In this document: one piece after another, positions 12,101-40,556 of the stretch
Layout of the letters: every line of letters starts with the position of its first letter
How positions within the stretch are numbered: the stretch's first letter is position 1
Source: Mesostigma viride
Taxonomy: Eukaryota > Streptophyta > Mesostigmatophyceae > Mesostigmatales > Mesostigmataceae
Reading direction: 5' to 3'
DNA: 64,000 nt
Assembly (NCBI GenBank): GCA_009746045.1
Contig: RPFO01001264.1
Coordinates: forward strand, 62,001-126,000
The notes under the pieces: generated by a model
The model's input: the letters and a program-made list of their open reading frames with translations, nothing else
The model's database searches: none
Told to the model about the DNA's origin: nothing
Translations under genes and position numbers: made by a program

Positions 12101-15100
12101 CACATGCATCAGCACCAAGGGAAGCCACGTAGCAGCAGGCTAGGTACACAAGATGACCCACGGTGTGCATGGCCTATCCGAGCAGGCTGCAGACTACATT
12201 CATTCATGCACGTGCCTCTGTTCGAAGAGTCACGGGATACCCAAGTTTGAGTAGGTACCTTTCAGACTACATGTACGGGGTAAAGGTGCTTCATAGCAAG
12301 GTGACACAAGGCATGATACACGCCTGAGAGACACACAGGGATAGAGAAGCAGCACGCGCCACAAAAGGTGGGGAGGGGAGGGGGGTTGGCCAAAAAAGGG
12401 GTGGGGAAAGGAGGGGCCAAGGTGGATACTCGCTCCAGGCACTACGAGAATTAAAATATACCAAGTTGCACTTGGAAGCCGGATAGTAGGTGGTGGTGGG
12501 AATGTGGGAAAGAAAATAAAGCCAAAAATCGTCTGTGACTCTGTGTGCCCTCTTACAGCCACCACAAGCATGCATAACATGCAGCAGCCATGGGTGAAAA
12601 AATGGGAACCAGCACGACCCAACATAAACTGAGGCAAGCTCATGCCAGATAGACTGACGAATCACAACGTGACCAACGCGACCCACGTGACCGATGCGGC
12701 CGACGCGGCCTACGGCGACGAACGCGGCCTACGGCGACGAACGCGACGAACGCAACGAACGCGACGAACGCGACGAACGCGACGATCGCGACGATCGCGA
12801 CGATCGCGACGATCGCGACGATCGCGACGATCGCGACGAACGCGACGATCGCGACGAACGCGACGATCGCGACGATCGCGACGATCGCGACGATCGCGAC
12901 GATCGCGACGATCGCGACGATCGCGACGATCGCGACGATCGCGACGATCGCGACGATCGCGACGATCGCGACGATCTCGACGATCTCGACGATCTCGACG
13001 ATCTCGACGATCGCGACGATCGCGACGATCTCGACGATCGCGACGATCTCGACGATCGCGACGATCGCGACGATCGCGACGATCGCGACGATCGCGACGA
13101 TCGCGACGATCGCGACGATCGCGACGATCGCGACGATCGCGACGATCGCGACGATCGCGACGATCGCGACGAGCGCGACGAGCGCGACGAGCGCGACGAG
13201 CGCGACGAGCGCGACGAGCGCGACGAGCGCGACGAGCGCGACGAGCGCGACGAGCGCGACGAGCGCGACGAGCGCGACGAGCGCGACGAGCGCGACGAGC
13301 GCGACGAGCGCGACGAGCGCGACGAGCGCGACGAGCGCGACGAGCGCGACGAGCGCGACGAACGCGACGAACGCGACGAACGCGACGAACGCGACGAACG
13401 CGACGAACGCGACGAACGCGACGAACGCGACGAACGCGACCAACGCGACCAACGCGACCAACGCGACCAACGCGACCAACGCGACCAACGCGACCAACGC
13501 GACCAACGCGACCAACGCGACCAACGCGACCAACGCGACCAACGCGACCAACGCGACCAACGCGACCAACGCGACCAACGCGACCAACGCGACCAACGCG
13601 ACCAACGCGACCAACGCGACCAACGCGACCAACGCGACCAACGCGACCAACGCGACCAACGCGACCAACGCGACCAACGCGACCAACGCGACCAACGCGA
13701 CCAACGCGACCAACGCGACCAACGCGACCAACGCGACCAACGCGACCAACGCGACCAACGCGACCAACGCGACCAACGCGACCAACGCGACCAACGCGAC
13801 CAACGCGACCAACGCGACCAACGCGACCAACGCGACCAACGCGACCAACGCGACCAACGCGACCAACGCGACCAACGCGACCAACGCGACCAACGCGACC
13901 AACGCGACCAACGCGACCAACGCGACCAACGCGACCAACGCGACCAACGCGACCAACGCGACCAACGCGACCAACGCGACCAACGCGACCAACGCGACCA
14001 ACGCGACCAACGCGACCAACGCGACCAACGCGACCAACGCGACCAACGCGACCAACGCGACCAACGCGACCAACGCGACCAACGCGACCAACGCGACCAA
14101 CGCGACCAACGCGACCAACGCGACCAACGCGACCAACGCGACCAACGCGACCAACGCGACCAACGCGACCAACGCGACCAACGCGACCAACGCGACCAAC
14201 GCGACCAACGCGACCAACGCGACCAACGCGACCAACGCGACCAACGCGACCAACGCGACCAACGCGACCAACGCGACCAACGCGACCAACGCGACCAACG
14301 CGACCAACGCGACCAACGCGACCAACGCGACTAACGCGACCAACGCGACCAACGCGACCAACGTGACCAACGTGACCAACGCGACCAACGCGACCAACGC
14401 GACCAACGCGACCAACGTGACCAACGTGACCAACGTGACCAATGATCCCTAGATGAGCGTTCTTTCACCTTGATGTGCTACCATAATGTAGCATGACCTT
14501 TCAATGAGCACGTATATGAGTACATACAGCCAAATCCTCATATACGAGCGCGTATATGACGATTTGGACAAGTAGGCCATTTTTTAACCAACAAGTAATT
14601 AGACCCACTTCCAGGGAAAGGGGTATGTTGTTGCTGTGAAGCAAGGCCAGTCGGCCACCCCTCAAGGGAGGGGAGAAAATCCACATGGATGCTCGCCTAA
14701 GTTATCAATGGCAGCACACTAAACATGATAGCTTGCATCCCCAAGAGCGGGGGACCGTCCTCTCCTTACTCAGTACAAAGGATTTGCCCCAAGAAGTGAA
14801 TACTGACTAACATTTCTGCTGCTTTGTCGAACCTCGTATATAACAGATAGGTATGCTATGCCTACTTAAAGTACTTAAAGTACTTAAGTCCCCTCGCCTT
14901 CCTCTCCCTTCCACCGCCACCACCACCACGCCCCCCCCCCGCCCCGCCCCATCCTCCCTAACACAACTTCCTGCCGCATAAACTAGTAACGGGTGCCAGA
15001 AAGCCCTTGTGGAGCACAGTGAGCTAACGCAAGTGTACCTTCGTCTGCATTGCTTGCTGGCCTTGGTACCGAGTTTGGTTGCAATTAGTGACCACCTGCA

Positions 15101-15519
15101 GGGACCACAATCGCGAACCGCGGCGGGAGGGCACCAGGCAATCCACGTCATGTTAGATCGGAAAAGCTACGAGCCAAAAGATTGCGGGCGAAAAACCAAA
15201 TATGTAACGGGTATCGCATTACCTTCTCGATCCATGAATGCTGACAAGCGCCCTCAAGTCGTCATCTTCCTGCGCGCGATAGACATAGAATGCAATCCGT
15301 TGGGGAAAAAAATGTCAGCAGCTGTTAACAGGTCCTAATAATCTAGTCATAGTATTATTCCGCGCCATAGCAGGAACGGTACGCACGCTAAATTATATCC
15401 ATATACCGCACTCTACGAGCGCAGCGATTCCCCCTTGCTGCCCTCAGCTTGCAACCGAATGTTACCTTTTTGGTCCAAGGTGTCTGTTTCCCAGGCGTAA
15501 CAAGCTTTGCGTCCGTCAT
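9157..15519 (-). CDS. R2R3-MYB transcription factor, FLP/MYB88 (MYB124) class
   Basis: Exons on the minus strand: 15519-15466, 15269-15223, 15095-15039, 12092-11964, 11406-11194, 10557-10278 and 9768 to 9294 or 9157. All junctions are GT-AG and in phase; an in-frame TGA lies 13 codons before the ATG. The DNA-binding domain is residues 13-110. The first repeat has W15, W35 and W54 (PWTKKEDDDL, RRWSLIATKL, QCRRRWQNYL). The second has W67, W86 and F105 (GGWSPQED, GNRWTEIAKL, GRTDNAVKNRF, LCKKRG). Retained W67, F105 and the LCKKR end are marks of the FLP/MYB88 class, which in land plants controls late cell divisions such as those of stomatal precursors; its role in this organism is unknown. The C-terminal half is Ala/Pro/Ser-rich. 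Exon 7 may instead start at 9867. A strong donor at 9294 may lead to a short last exon near 8.3 kb. Length is about 460 residues, close to family size. Intron 3 (2.9 kb) holds the 9-bp array. Confidence 0.85.
11697..11785. repeat. 42-bp tandem duplication in MYB intron 4
   Basis: Two copies of a unit beginning CGAGGACGCTGAATCAGAGC and running to GCAGGGCTGCAC, lying between exons 5 and 4. No exon sequence was recognised in it. Confidence 0.75.
11922..11985 (-). repeat. Exon-edge echo: duplicated end of MYB exon 4 with its donor region
   Basis: The end of exon 4 and the first intron bases (GGTCAAGGGCAGGTGGGTGG and on to GGGCACGCG) are repeated about 41 bp downstream inside the intron as GGTCAAGGGCACGTGGGTGG. 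The second copy has CACGTG in place of CAGGTG, so its donor is lost. It is the same pattern seen in INO80. Confidence 0.75.
12671..14443. repeat. 9-bp minisatellite, about 195 units, in MYB intron 3
   Basis: Tandem nonamers in ordered blocks: mostly GACGATCGC (about 12781-13168), then GACGAGCGC (13169-13358), GACGAACGC (13360-13438) and GACCAACGC (13439-14443), with a few variants at both ends. Because 9 is a multiple of 3 and no unit contains a stop, all frames stay open for more than 1.6 kb. These frames are not genes. Each unit carries CpG sites. Confidence 0.97.
14444..15038. other. Remainder of MYB intron 3
   Basis: Unremarkable sequence with CGTATATGA-type repeats near 14510-14560, a C-rich patch at 14930-14950 and no other recognised feature. 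Confidence 0.6.
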
Positions 15520-16139
15520 ATAATAGATCGCGATTTCAGGCCTTAGCTGGTCGTATCATTAATAATTAACCTCAAACGCTTGACAAGACCGAGTACGCAA
15601 GACGTCTCATCTCGCGGAGCGTGTTACTTGGCTCTAGGTAGTTTGCCCCAGCATGTATCCTTGTTTCACCTCAATTATACATAAATTCAAACCAACATTC
15701 CCTAGGATTCAGGTTGCCAACGAAAAATATTTGGGGCTTCCCGACAGGAAAAAAAAGCTACGCCAACAATTAAGCTTTCTTCGTGCTGAGCCAAATATTT
15801 CCTCGTAATGCCAAATATTTCCTCGGCAGCCACGTAATGCAAGTCGTGGCAAGACGTGATTAAGAGCAATCCATACCTGCACCACCCAAGAAGGCTTGAG
15901 CCAAGAGCATCTCTCACGCGTGGGATCGTTTGCAGGAAGGTCTCATGGACACGATGCTGCCGTACGCATGCTAGGCTCAGCGAGTCAGCGTTCAGCCCAG
16001 AAGGGGCACCCACGTAGGCCGGGCGGAGCCAACTCGAAATCCTATATATTAATTTAGCAATTGGGGGTCATCCCGCACTATCCAGGGCATCGCAACTTCC
16101 CCGCCAATCCATAACAACCGGAATAACTAACCACCAATC
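15520..16139. promoter_or_regulatory. 5' flank of the MYB gene
   Basis: Sequence upstream of the MYB ATG on the minus strand, with no coding signal. An eight-base direct repeat, AAATATTT with CCTCG, occurs near 15790-15825. Promoter elements were not identified. It is labelled regulatory only by position between two divergent genes. Confidence 0.3.
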
Positions 16140-16562
16140 CCAGCGAGCGAGCGAAGCGAGCGAGCGGCCGCTGAAAGCGGCCTGGCGCGCAGCGCACGGC
16201 GAGCGCAGCGAGCTGTGCGCTGCGCGCGGCGAGCGAAGCGAGCGAGCACCCTACCGCGAGCGAGCGAAGCGAGCGAGCACCGTACTGCGCACCAATCCGC
16301 GAGCGAAGCGAGCACCGTACTATTCCAGCGGGCAGCGGGCGGCGTACTGCGCACCAATCCGCGAGCGAAGCGAGCACCGTACTATTCCAGCGGGCAGCGG
16401 GCGGCGTACTGCGCACCAATCCGCGAGCGAAGCGAGCACCGTACTATTCCAGCGGGCAGCGGGCAGCGTACTGCGCACCAATCCGCCAGCGAAGCGAGCA
16501 CCGTACTATTCCAGTGGGCAGCGGGCAGCGTACTGCGCACCAATTCGCTCGCAGCGTACTAT
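16140..16562. repeat. 62-bp tandem repeat array rich in GCGAGCGAAGCGAGC
   Basis: After a GCGAGCGA/AGCGAGCG-rich lead, four units of about 62 bp run from 16299. Each has GCGAGCGAAGCGAGCACCG, TACTATTCCAGCGGGCAGC and TACTGCGCACCAATC. Open frames on both strands here are repeat artefacts. Confidence 0.9.
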
Positions 16563-16756
16563 TCCAGCGGGCAGCGGGCAGCGTACAGCGGGCAGCGTAC
16601 AGCGGGCAGCGGGCAGCGGGCAGCGGGCAGCGGGCAGCGGGCAGCGGGCAGCGGGCAGCGGGCAGCGGGCAGCGGGCAGCGGGCAGCGGGCAGCGGGCAG
16701 CGGGCAGCGGGCAACGGGCAGCGGGCTGCGGGCTGCGGGCAGCGGGCAGCGGGGCG
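16563..16756. repeat. 7-bp (GGGCAGC)n minisatellite
   Basis: About 25 nearly perfect heptamers with a few GGGCTGC variants. It continues directly from the 62-bp array, whose units contain two or three of these heptamers, so the short repeat probably expanded from the long one. Confidence 0.93.
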
Positions 16757-17040
16757 AAGTACTGCCAAAAAAAGGGACCCTGTTTTGGGCTGGGCGAAGC
16801 CAGCGGGTGACACTAGTCCTTGTAATTTTCGTAGCTCCCTCATGACGGACTAAATCATCTCTGCTGCCCTTGTGGCGTTGAACAAAACACATGACGGACG
16901 AGACTGGCCGGACATGGATCCGGGTTTGATCGTTTGATCCGTGCCGACATCCGGCTGGCAGGCGGCACAGCATTCGTTGAATTCGGTCGTTTGCACGAAC
17001 TAATGCTAACTGCTGTAGGTGGCGCCTGTTCAGTGTTCAC

Positions 17041-17083
17041 CCTGTTGTTCTTGTTGTTGTTGTTGTTGTTGTTGTTGACTTGT
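17041..17083. repeat. (TTG)n microsatellite
   Basis: About twelve TTG triplets; a short GTTCAGTTCAGTTCAG run follows at 17170-17190. Confidence 0.9.
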
Positions 17084-17089
17084 TGCCCA

Positions 17090-19135
17090 CGCCGGACATG
17101 GGCAGCAGACATGTGGATTGTGGAAACGGCCGCCGATGAGACGATCTGGGCCAGCTTCCTTCTAGCTCCGTTCAGTTCAGTTCAGTTTTAGTTTGCCTAG
17201 TAGCGGCCTGAGATTGGCAGTAGTTTCTGCTGACGGTCGCTGTAAACATCAAGATGAACGCCAGTTGGCCACGCGTCAAGCCCGCTAGGAAAAATCTACT
17301 CGCACAGATCGAGCACCTTTCGTCCCAAGTACGCAGGTGGCTTGGAGGCAGAAGTTAACTCGCTCCAGGGTGGCATCCGGTCGGTAGAATCAGCCCAACT
17401 TCCGGCTCTTGAAACCCTGGACCAAGCCGTCCTTGCGATGGCTCCTTTACCTTGCAGTACTTGCATCCCCGTCCCCAACGACATCGGGACCCGAGGCGCT
17501 TTTCATGGATGAGAGACGTCATGGGGGTGGAGATAAGTGGAGGTCTTCTCTTCTCGGATCGCCGCCGAGAGGAATGCGAAAATCTGCGTTTTTCCTCTTA
17601 GCATTCCCCAGAAACTCAAATTGCTGAAAATGTGCCGTGCTGGTGGCATAGACTCGAAGTTGGTTGATTAACCCTCAGTGTCGTCCATACACTGGTACTC
17701 CCCTCCTGGTAGCGGGGAAACTTGTGGAGACGCGTAGTTCGAGGTTGTCTGCCTTCTTGAAAGGGTTCTTGGAGCGTGGAATTACGCCATGTGCTATGCT
17801 TGGGGATGACCGCGGTGAGCAGCAAGTTGGCATTGCTTGTTCTGGTTTGCATTGTCGTCCGATTGGCAAGATCTTGTTTAGCCTCCGCCTGTTTAGCCAG
17901 CTGTCAATTTTCTTGCATCCTTTCCCAATTCTTGTCTCGCTGTAGCCCTGGACAGGTTGTCTTGGTAGCCTCCGCTCATTTGCGAAGTAAATTGAGACGA
18001 TATCACTGCTCCAGAAAGACATGTCCTGACGTTGTGCGGGATGGTTATGATGGCCTGGGACAAAGTTGCGTCTTTCTGTACCAGTAAACAGCGCGGTGCT
18101 GCTCTTTCGACAGATCGTCTTGCACCCGTCCGCATATTTACTCGATTTTCTCTAGCCGCCCTCAGTAGTACTTACATGTGCCTGCGAATTTGCCGAGCCG
18201 ACTGCTGCTTCATAAGCGCGCCACTTGTGCCGCATCCCAATTTCGGTGGGCATTGCTAGGGTTGGGAATCGATTAGCCGATGTCTTCAAGAGGGTTCGAA
18301 TTGAAGACGGAGGGCTTGCTGATTCCCTAGTAGCTGGCATGTCTCTCAGGGAGCACATGCGTTTGCCCACCCACCCACCCACCACCTGCCCAGAGTATGG
18401 GAGGTGATTTCTGGGAAATATTAGGCTGCCGTTTACGCTTGACTCTTGCAGGTAGGAGTAAGCCCCCATCCCGTGTGCCTCGTGGCATAGTCGTCTGCTG
18501 GCTTCTTATCTTGGCCTAGCAATAAGGGCCTTTCTTGATGAACGTGTGCGAAGTTGCCATGTAAATGCACTGTTCTACCATGGATTGGATAGGTTCTTCT
18601 TTGGTCTGTTTCGTTTCTATCTTTCGTTGCTATGGTGTCTATAGTGTTGGGGCACCGGGTTAACCTTGGTGCAGGACTAACTCATGTCAACCATCAATGG
18701 CCTTATCACACTTATCAAACGTTCCTGTCATGGGTTTACCATTGTCAAGTTGCAGTGGTTTCCTGTCCTCAAATACAGCCATAAGCTGGCTCATCAGGGA
18801 ATGCTGACCCCTTTCTGCACCTGATGCATAATAGCCAGCATGCTAGCATTCCTTAACCCCACAGTGGGAAGCCATCCACCGTTATAGCGGGTGCATGCGG
18901 CATATCATTCTCCACGCCTCTTCTCCATCGTCAGATGGTATAATATGCCCTTGTCCTTCCCCCCTAAGCATCTCTTTCATGAGCTTGCTCCTCCCCGCCG
19001 CCCCTCTCCCTGGCTGACCCTTTCGCCAACTCCCCCTTGCCTGGTTCATCTGGGCTTTTGCCCACCCTTGCAAAGGTACCCAGTTACGTCCCCATCCCCC
19101 CTTTCACCCCTCATCGCTTACTTTTCCCTCCCCGC
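17090..19135. other. Intergenic region upstream of INO80
   Basis: No gene supported. Several open frames of 60-115 codons overlap one another on both strands, without recognisable domains or splice context. A TTGCAGG on the minus strand near 18450 is not backed by a convincing coding stretch. Confidence 0.45.
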
Positions 19136-19142
19136 CCCCCTG

Positions 19143-19556
<414 letters not shown>

Positions 19557-19713
19557 GCACACTCACCAACACCTACCCACACCCACCCATCCAACCACTT
19601 GGCCCTTCTACCCCGTCTTGAGTATCCAGCGATGGCACCGCGACGTGGGTCCGGCAGCGGCACTAGCGCACCGCGCCGCGGAAGCGCCGCCCTCTGATGC
19701 GCGGTGACGGGTG

Positions 19714-36925
<17,212 letters not shown>

Positions 36926-37205
36926 TAGCCTGTTCCAGGTCTGTCCAGGTGTTTCGGGAACGCAGGAGTTGGTGCCAAGGCCACAGTCTGCCCAGGAGGC
37001 ATCGTTTGGCACAACCCCAGCCATCTGGGGGTGGACATTGGTCAACTGTCTGTGCCAATGGCCTTTGGCTTTGAAAGCATAGCCAGTATGATAGGGAGAC
37101 CTGGCTCTGTATTTGTGAGATTCTTTAAATTTTGTCCAAACATCCAATATGCAATTCTAAGAAATATATCCGTTTTCCATGAACATTTTTTTTCATCAAT
37201 TTGAG
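36926..37205 (+). other. INO80: 3' flank of INO80
   Basis: Presumed 3' UTR and downstream sequence; a poly(A) signal could not be assigned. AT content rises near 37130-37200, where the LINE-like tail begins. Confidence 0.4.
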
Positions 37206-37930
37206 GGTTAATGCTCCATTAATTAATTAATTAATTAATCAATTAAAATCATAGCTCCGTGGGGAGCATATGTAACACATAGCCCTGAGAAAGGGGCATC
37301 TATGGGTTTGTAATACAATCAGGCGACAACCTGCAGGTGTAGGATGTACAACTATCACCTGCTCTGGGTGCACTAGGTGCACCTGCACCTCCATGATGGT
37401 TCATGCCTCCTAAACAAGCACAGGCACACAAGGCGGCTTGAGGAGAGGGCCTAGAAGGCCTGCATGACATATGGGGCGGAAGGTATGTGGCTAGGCTATA
37501 GCTGGGGTACACATGCGGGCCTCTCAGCAGAGAGTAACTCCCTGCATGGGCAAAGCATGACTCGAAATTGCTACGGCTAGTGCGAGGGCGGGTGTGGGCC
37601 CATCACGTAGGCATACATGGCCACGTCACTAGGCTTTCCAATCTACACTACTGCTATATATTCCCTAGGCTGGGGTGGCTGGGGTGGCTGGGGCGGCAGG
37701 GGTCGCCTGCCAGGGCTTGTGGGCGACGTAGATGTCCGCCCCCTTCCAGTAGACCGGCTTCTGCCCCGCCGTCTGCCGAAGCTGGAGGTAGGTCGGCCAT
37801 AGCTCCCGTCGCCGTTGTTGCTGCGTCAAGGTCAAGTCGTCGTCCAGCGTGTAGGCGGTCCCCCCAAGCCGCTTGCGACACTTGAGGAACTCCATCTTAT
37901 CCGCCATGACCAGTGTCAAAGGTGAGGAGC
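37206..37930 (-). mobile_element. Truncated LINE-like element: tail, 3' UTR and ORF1 end
   Basis: Minus orientation. TTAATTAATTAATT tail at the left, then the conserved end (CTCCGTGGGGAGCATATG, AACACATAGCCC), about 400 bp of 3' UTR, then the last part of ORF1 (37919-37665: RRELWPTYLQLRQTAGQK, PVYWKGADIYVAHKPWQATP). The element stops there, so it is 5'-truncated. Confidence 0.8.
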
Positions 37931-38284
37931 AAGGGGGAGGGGCCTAATGCAAGGGGGAGGGGCCTAATGCTCCATGACTCCTGGAATTTTTCGACACCGT
38001 ACTTCTCATAACAGAACACAAATAGTTAATTAAAGTCGTGCTGATCCCGTTGGGGAGTCCGATGGATGGATGGAACACACGTTCCTACCGGATCTATTCT
38101 AAGCAGGGAGGGGGTATTGGAGGGAGGGCGAGCCCTAGCTTCTCTCACGCTGCCTCGGGCTAGTGGGCAGGCCACAGAGGACTAGCTCTTCGTCATGGTG
38201 CAGGGGCCTCATTAACTCAACAATAAAGCTAGCTAGCTTCGACACAGCAAAAGCACGCGCGGTCCATGCACAATAAGGCTGCCC
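37931..38284 (-). mobile_element. 3' end of a second LINE-like subfamily
   Basis: TAGTTAATTAAAGTCGTGC, CCCGTTGGGGAGTCC, GATGGATGGATGG and CCTACCGGATCTATTC match the terminus of the RT-bearing copy at 40.56 kb. About 250 bp follow with no coding frame. A duplicated GCAAGGGGGAGGGGCCTAAT sits at 37931-37968. Confidence 0.6.
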
Positions 38285-40140
38285 AATTGAATTGAATTGA
38301 ATTGTAACATAACTCCGTTGGGAGTATATGTAGCACATAGCCCTTGAGATCGGGGGGCATATGGCCTATCATACATCCTAAGCTACTTCCTGCAAGGGTG
38401 GGGATGTAAACTGGACCCTTGCTCTAGGTGCACCAGGGCACGTGCATCCCCATGATCTTCAAGCTATGCCCAGCGAAGGGGGAGCCTGTCATGGGGGGGA
38501 AGATCAGCATAGCTATACAAAGAAGCTAGGGCATGGCGTCTCAGCAGAGAGGTACTCCCTGCATGGGCACAGCATAACTAAATAAAGTTAGGCATCATCT
38601 GGAGTGTGGCTCATCATAGGCACACATGTACATGATGAAATAAAGCGCGTGGCTTAGCTGGGATAGGGCCTAGCTCTAGGAGGCGTACATGTACATGGCC
38701 ACGGTCTATCTATTCTATACTACTGCTGCTGTATTCCCCTAAGCTGGGGCGTCTGGAGTCACTGGGGCCGCGGGGGTCGCCTGCCAGGGCTTGTGGCCGA
38801 CGTAGATGGCCGCCCCCTTCCAGTACACCGGCTGCCCCGCCTTGGTCTGCCGGAGCTGGAGGTAGGTCGGCCATAGCTCCCGTCGCCGTTGTTCAGCTGC
38901 GCCAGGGTCAAGTCGTCGTCAAGGGTGAAGAGAGTCTTCTCGAGCCGCTTGCGGCGTCTGAGAAAAGAAATCTTGTCCGCCGGGGTCTTAAAGGTGAGAA
39001 GGAGCGGGGGCGGCCCTGCCTTACCTCGCGCGCGGGGAAGGCGGTGGGCGGCCAGCTCGATCTCACCAGTAAGGCCCATGCGATCAAGGATTTCTCTCTC
39101 AAAAGCACGCGCAAGCTTCTCGGAATTCTCACCTTCCTCCATCTTGAGATTCTTGACAATGACGTTGAGGCTGCGCTTGGCGAGCTCGGCCTCCTCGCGG
39201 AGGTCAAGCGTCTGCCGTTGAAGTTGAGCTGCGACGGCGGAGGTGGTGGAGGTGGTGTGTTGCTTAAGCATGTCCGCCCAGGTGGTGATGGGAGGAGCAT
39301 CGCCGGCCAGGCCAGCCGGGGCTGGCTTGGCGGCAATGTCCTTCACTGCCTGGGCGGTGAGGCCTGCGGTGTTCTGCAGGACCTCGATAGCGATGGCATT
39401 GTTCTTAAGACGCTGGTCGATGTCGAGGAGCTGGGCTTTGATGTCGGCGGTGGAGGTGGAGGTGGCAGTGGAGGTGGAGGCGAGGAGGGGGGAGGTGGAG
39501 GTGACGGTGGTGGAAATGTGAGGGAGCTCAGTATAGCCAGCGTGCCGCCCATTGCCGCCACATCTGCGGCAAGGGGGGTCACGTGCTGCTGAAAGGCTTC
39601 CGTGAGGATGGAGCGGTATGTGGCTGCGGAGATGGTGGGGGCCAAGATCTCGCCGTCAGACTTCGTCAGCAGGGAACAGAGAATCATGTGCTGAAGCTCG
39701 GGCCGGGGGTACAAGCTCGTCAGCAGCAGTTCGCGGCTCTGTTTAAAATCAGTGCCGTCAAATTCCAGTAGGCGGTGGATGCTGTGAAAGTAGAGGCACA
39801 GCTCAAGAAGCGAGGCGTAGTCCCCAAAGAAAATGCAGTGCATAGCAGTGACCGGAGAAATGTTGTTCCAGTCGTGATCGTCGGCATGGAAGGAGTGGTA
39901 CTTGAAACGCGGTTCGCGTGGAAAGGATGAGCGGCTGCGTTTAGGGTCTGGCGAGGCCGATGGCGAGGCAGGAAGCCCGGGAGGTTGCTGGGCGGCCACC
40001 AGTGCGCGACTACTGTCACCGCTGCCTGCCGGCCCTGATGGCGAAGCTGCAGCCGGAGCTGCAGACGTATTTTCATTGCCGAGCGCAGCCGTCAGGCTGC
40101 GTTGCGTCGATGGGCGTTTGCTCATCGTATATTGCGTAAT
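38285..40140 (-). mobile_element. LINE-like element carrying only ORF1 (HAL1-like)
   Basis: Read on the minus strand: ORF1 (40125 to 38759), about 450 bp of 3' UTR, then a pentameric (CAATT)n tail at 38285-38303. No reverse transcriptase lies between ORF1 and the tail. The 3' UTR matches the copies at 37.2, 42.6 and 63.4 kb, so the arrangement is that of a family and not one deletion. Confidence 0.75.
38759..40125 (-). pseudogene. ORF1p-like protein of LINE-like element, frameshifted
   Basis: Two overlapping frames make one protein. The first (40125-39343) has SFHADDHDWNNISPV and FGDYASLLELCLYFHSIHRL, then slips into a Pro/Ser-rich reading. The second (39346-38759) has ITTWADMLKQHT, a Gln/Leu helical stretch (QLQRQTLDLREEAELAKRS), then IVKNLKMEEGENSEKL, EIELAAHRLPRARGKAGPP, LLTFKTPADKISFLRRRKR and LFTLDDDLTLAQ. 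The second half follows the layout of L1 ORF1p: coiled coil, RRM-like domain, C-terminal domain. In L1 these bind the element RNA as a trimer. The break between frames is near 39.4-39.5 kb. Confidence 0.75.
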
Positions 40141-40433
40141 AGCTGCGGAAAATTATATCAGCATGTGCGTCTTAGAAAGACGGAGCGATTGTGATATTCA
40201 CGGCCAAATTCGGTGCTCAAACGTGAAAGTTATGAGCGCCGCCGCCAGCCATGGCTACCTCGTGGCTCGTGGCTGCCCAATGGTCCATTCGAACCCACGT
40301 AGACGTGGGACCGCGTGTAATTAATTCCTTACTCAATTGTAATGATCGAATTAATTTTTACATTCATCTTCATTCATTCATGACCACTGGGAGAATCACA
40401 GGAGATACCGACTTAATTTTTGCATGAGTATAG
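40141..40433. other. Short spacer, nothing recognised
   Basis: AT-rich sequence between the ORF1 element and a family D copy. May contain the 5' end of the ORF1 element. No gene. Confidence 0.4.
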
Positions 40434-40556
40434 TCGCTCTACACGTAAGCCAGCCATAACTTCAATGCACAAGGCTACACATTTCCATCTCCACTCATAT
40501 TCATCATCCTGAACGACTCGAAAACGCGGACATGATAACGGCAGGCTCGAGCTACC

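Noticed and set aside
12640-14442. Three long open frames (about 550-600 codons) giving Leu-Val-Ala, Arg-Arg-Thr/Pro or Asp-Gln-Arg repeats
   Set aside because: They are all readings of the 9-bp minisatellite within a MYB intron; a stop-free unit of 9 bp keeps every frame open.
16215-16973. Gly-Gln-Arg-Ala-Ala and Cys-Pro-Leu-Pro-Ala-Ala-Arg frames
   Set aside because: Products of the 62-bp and 7-bp repeats.
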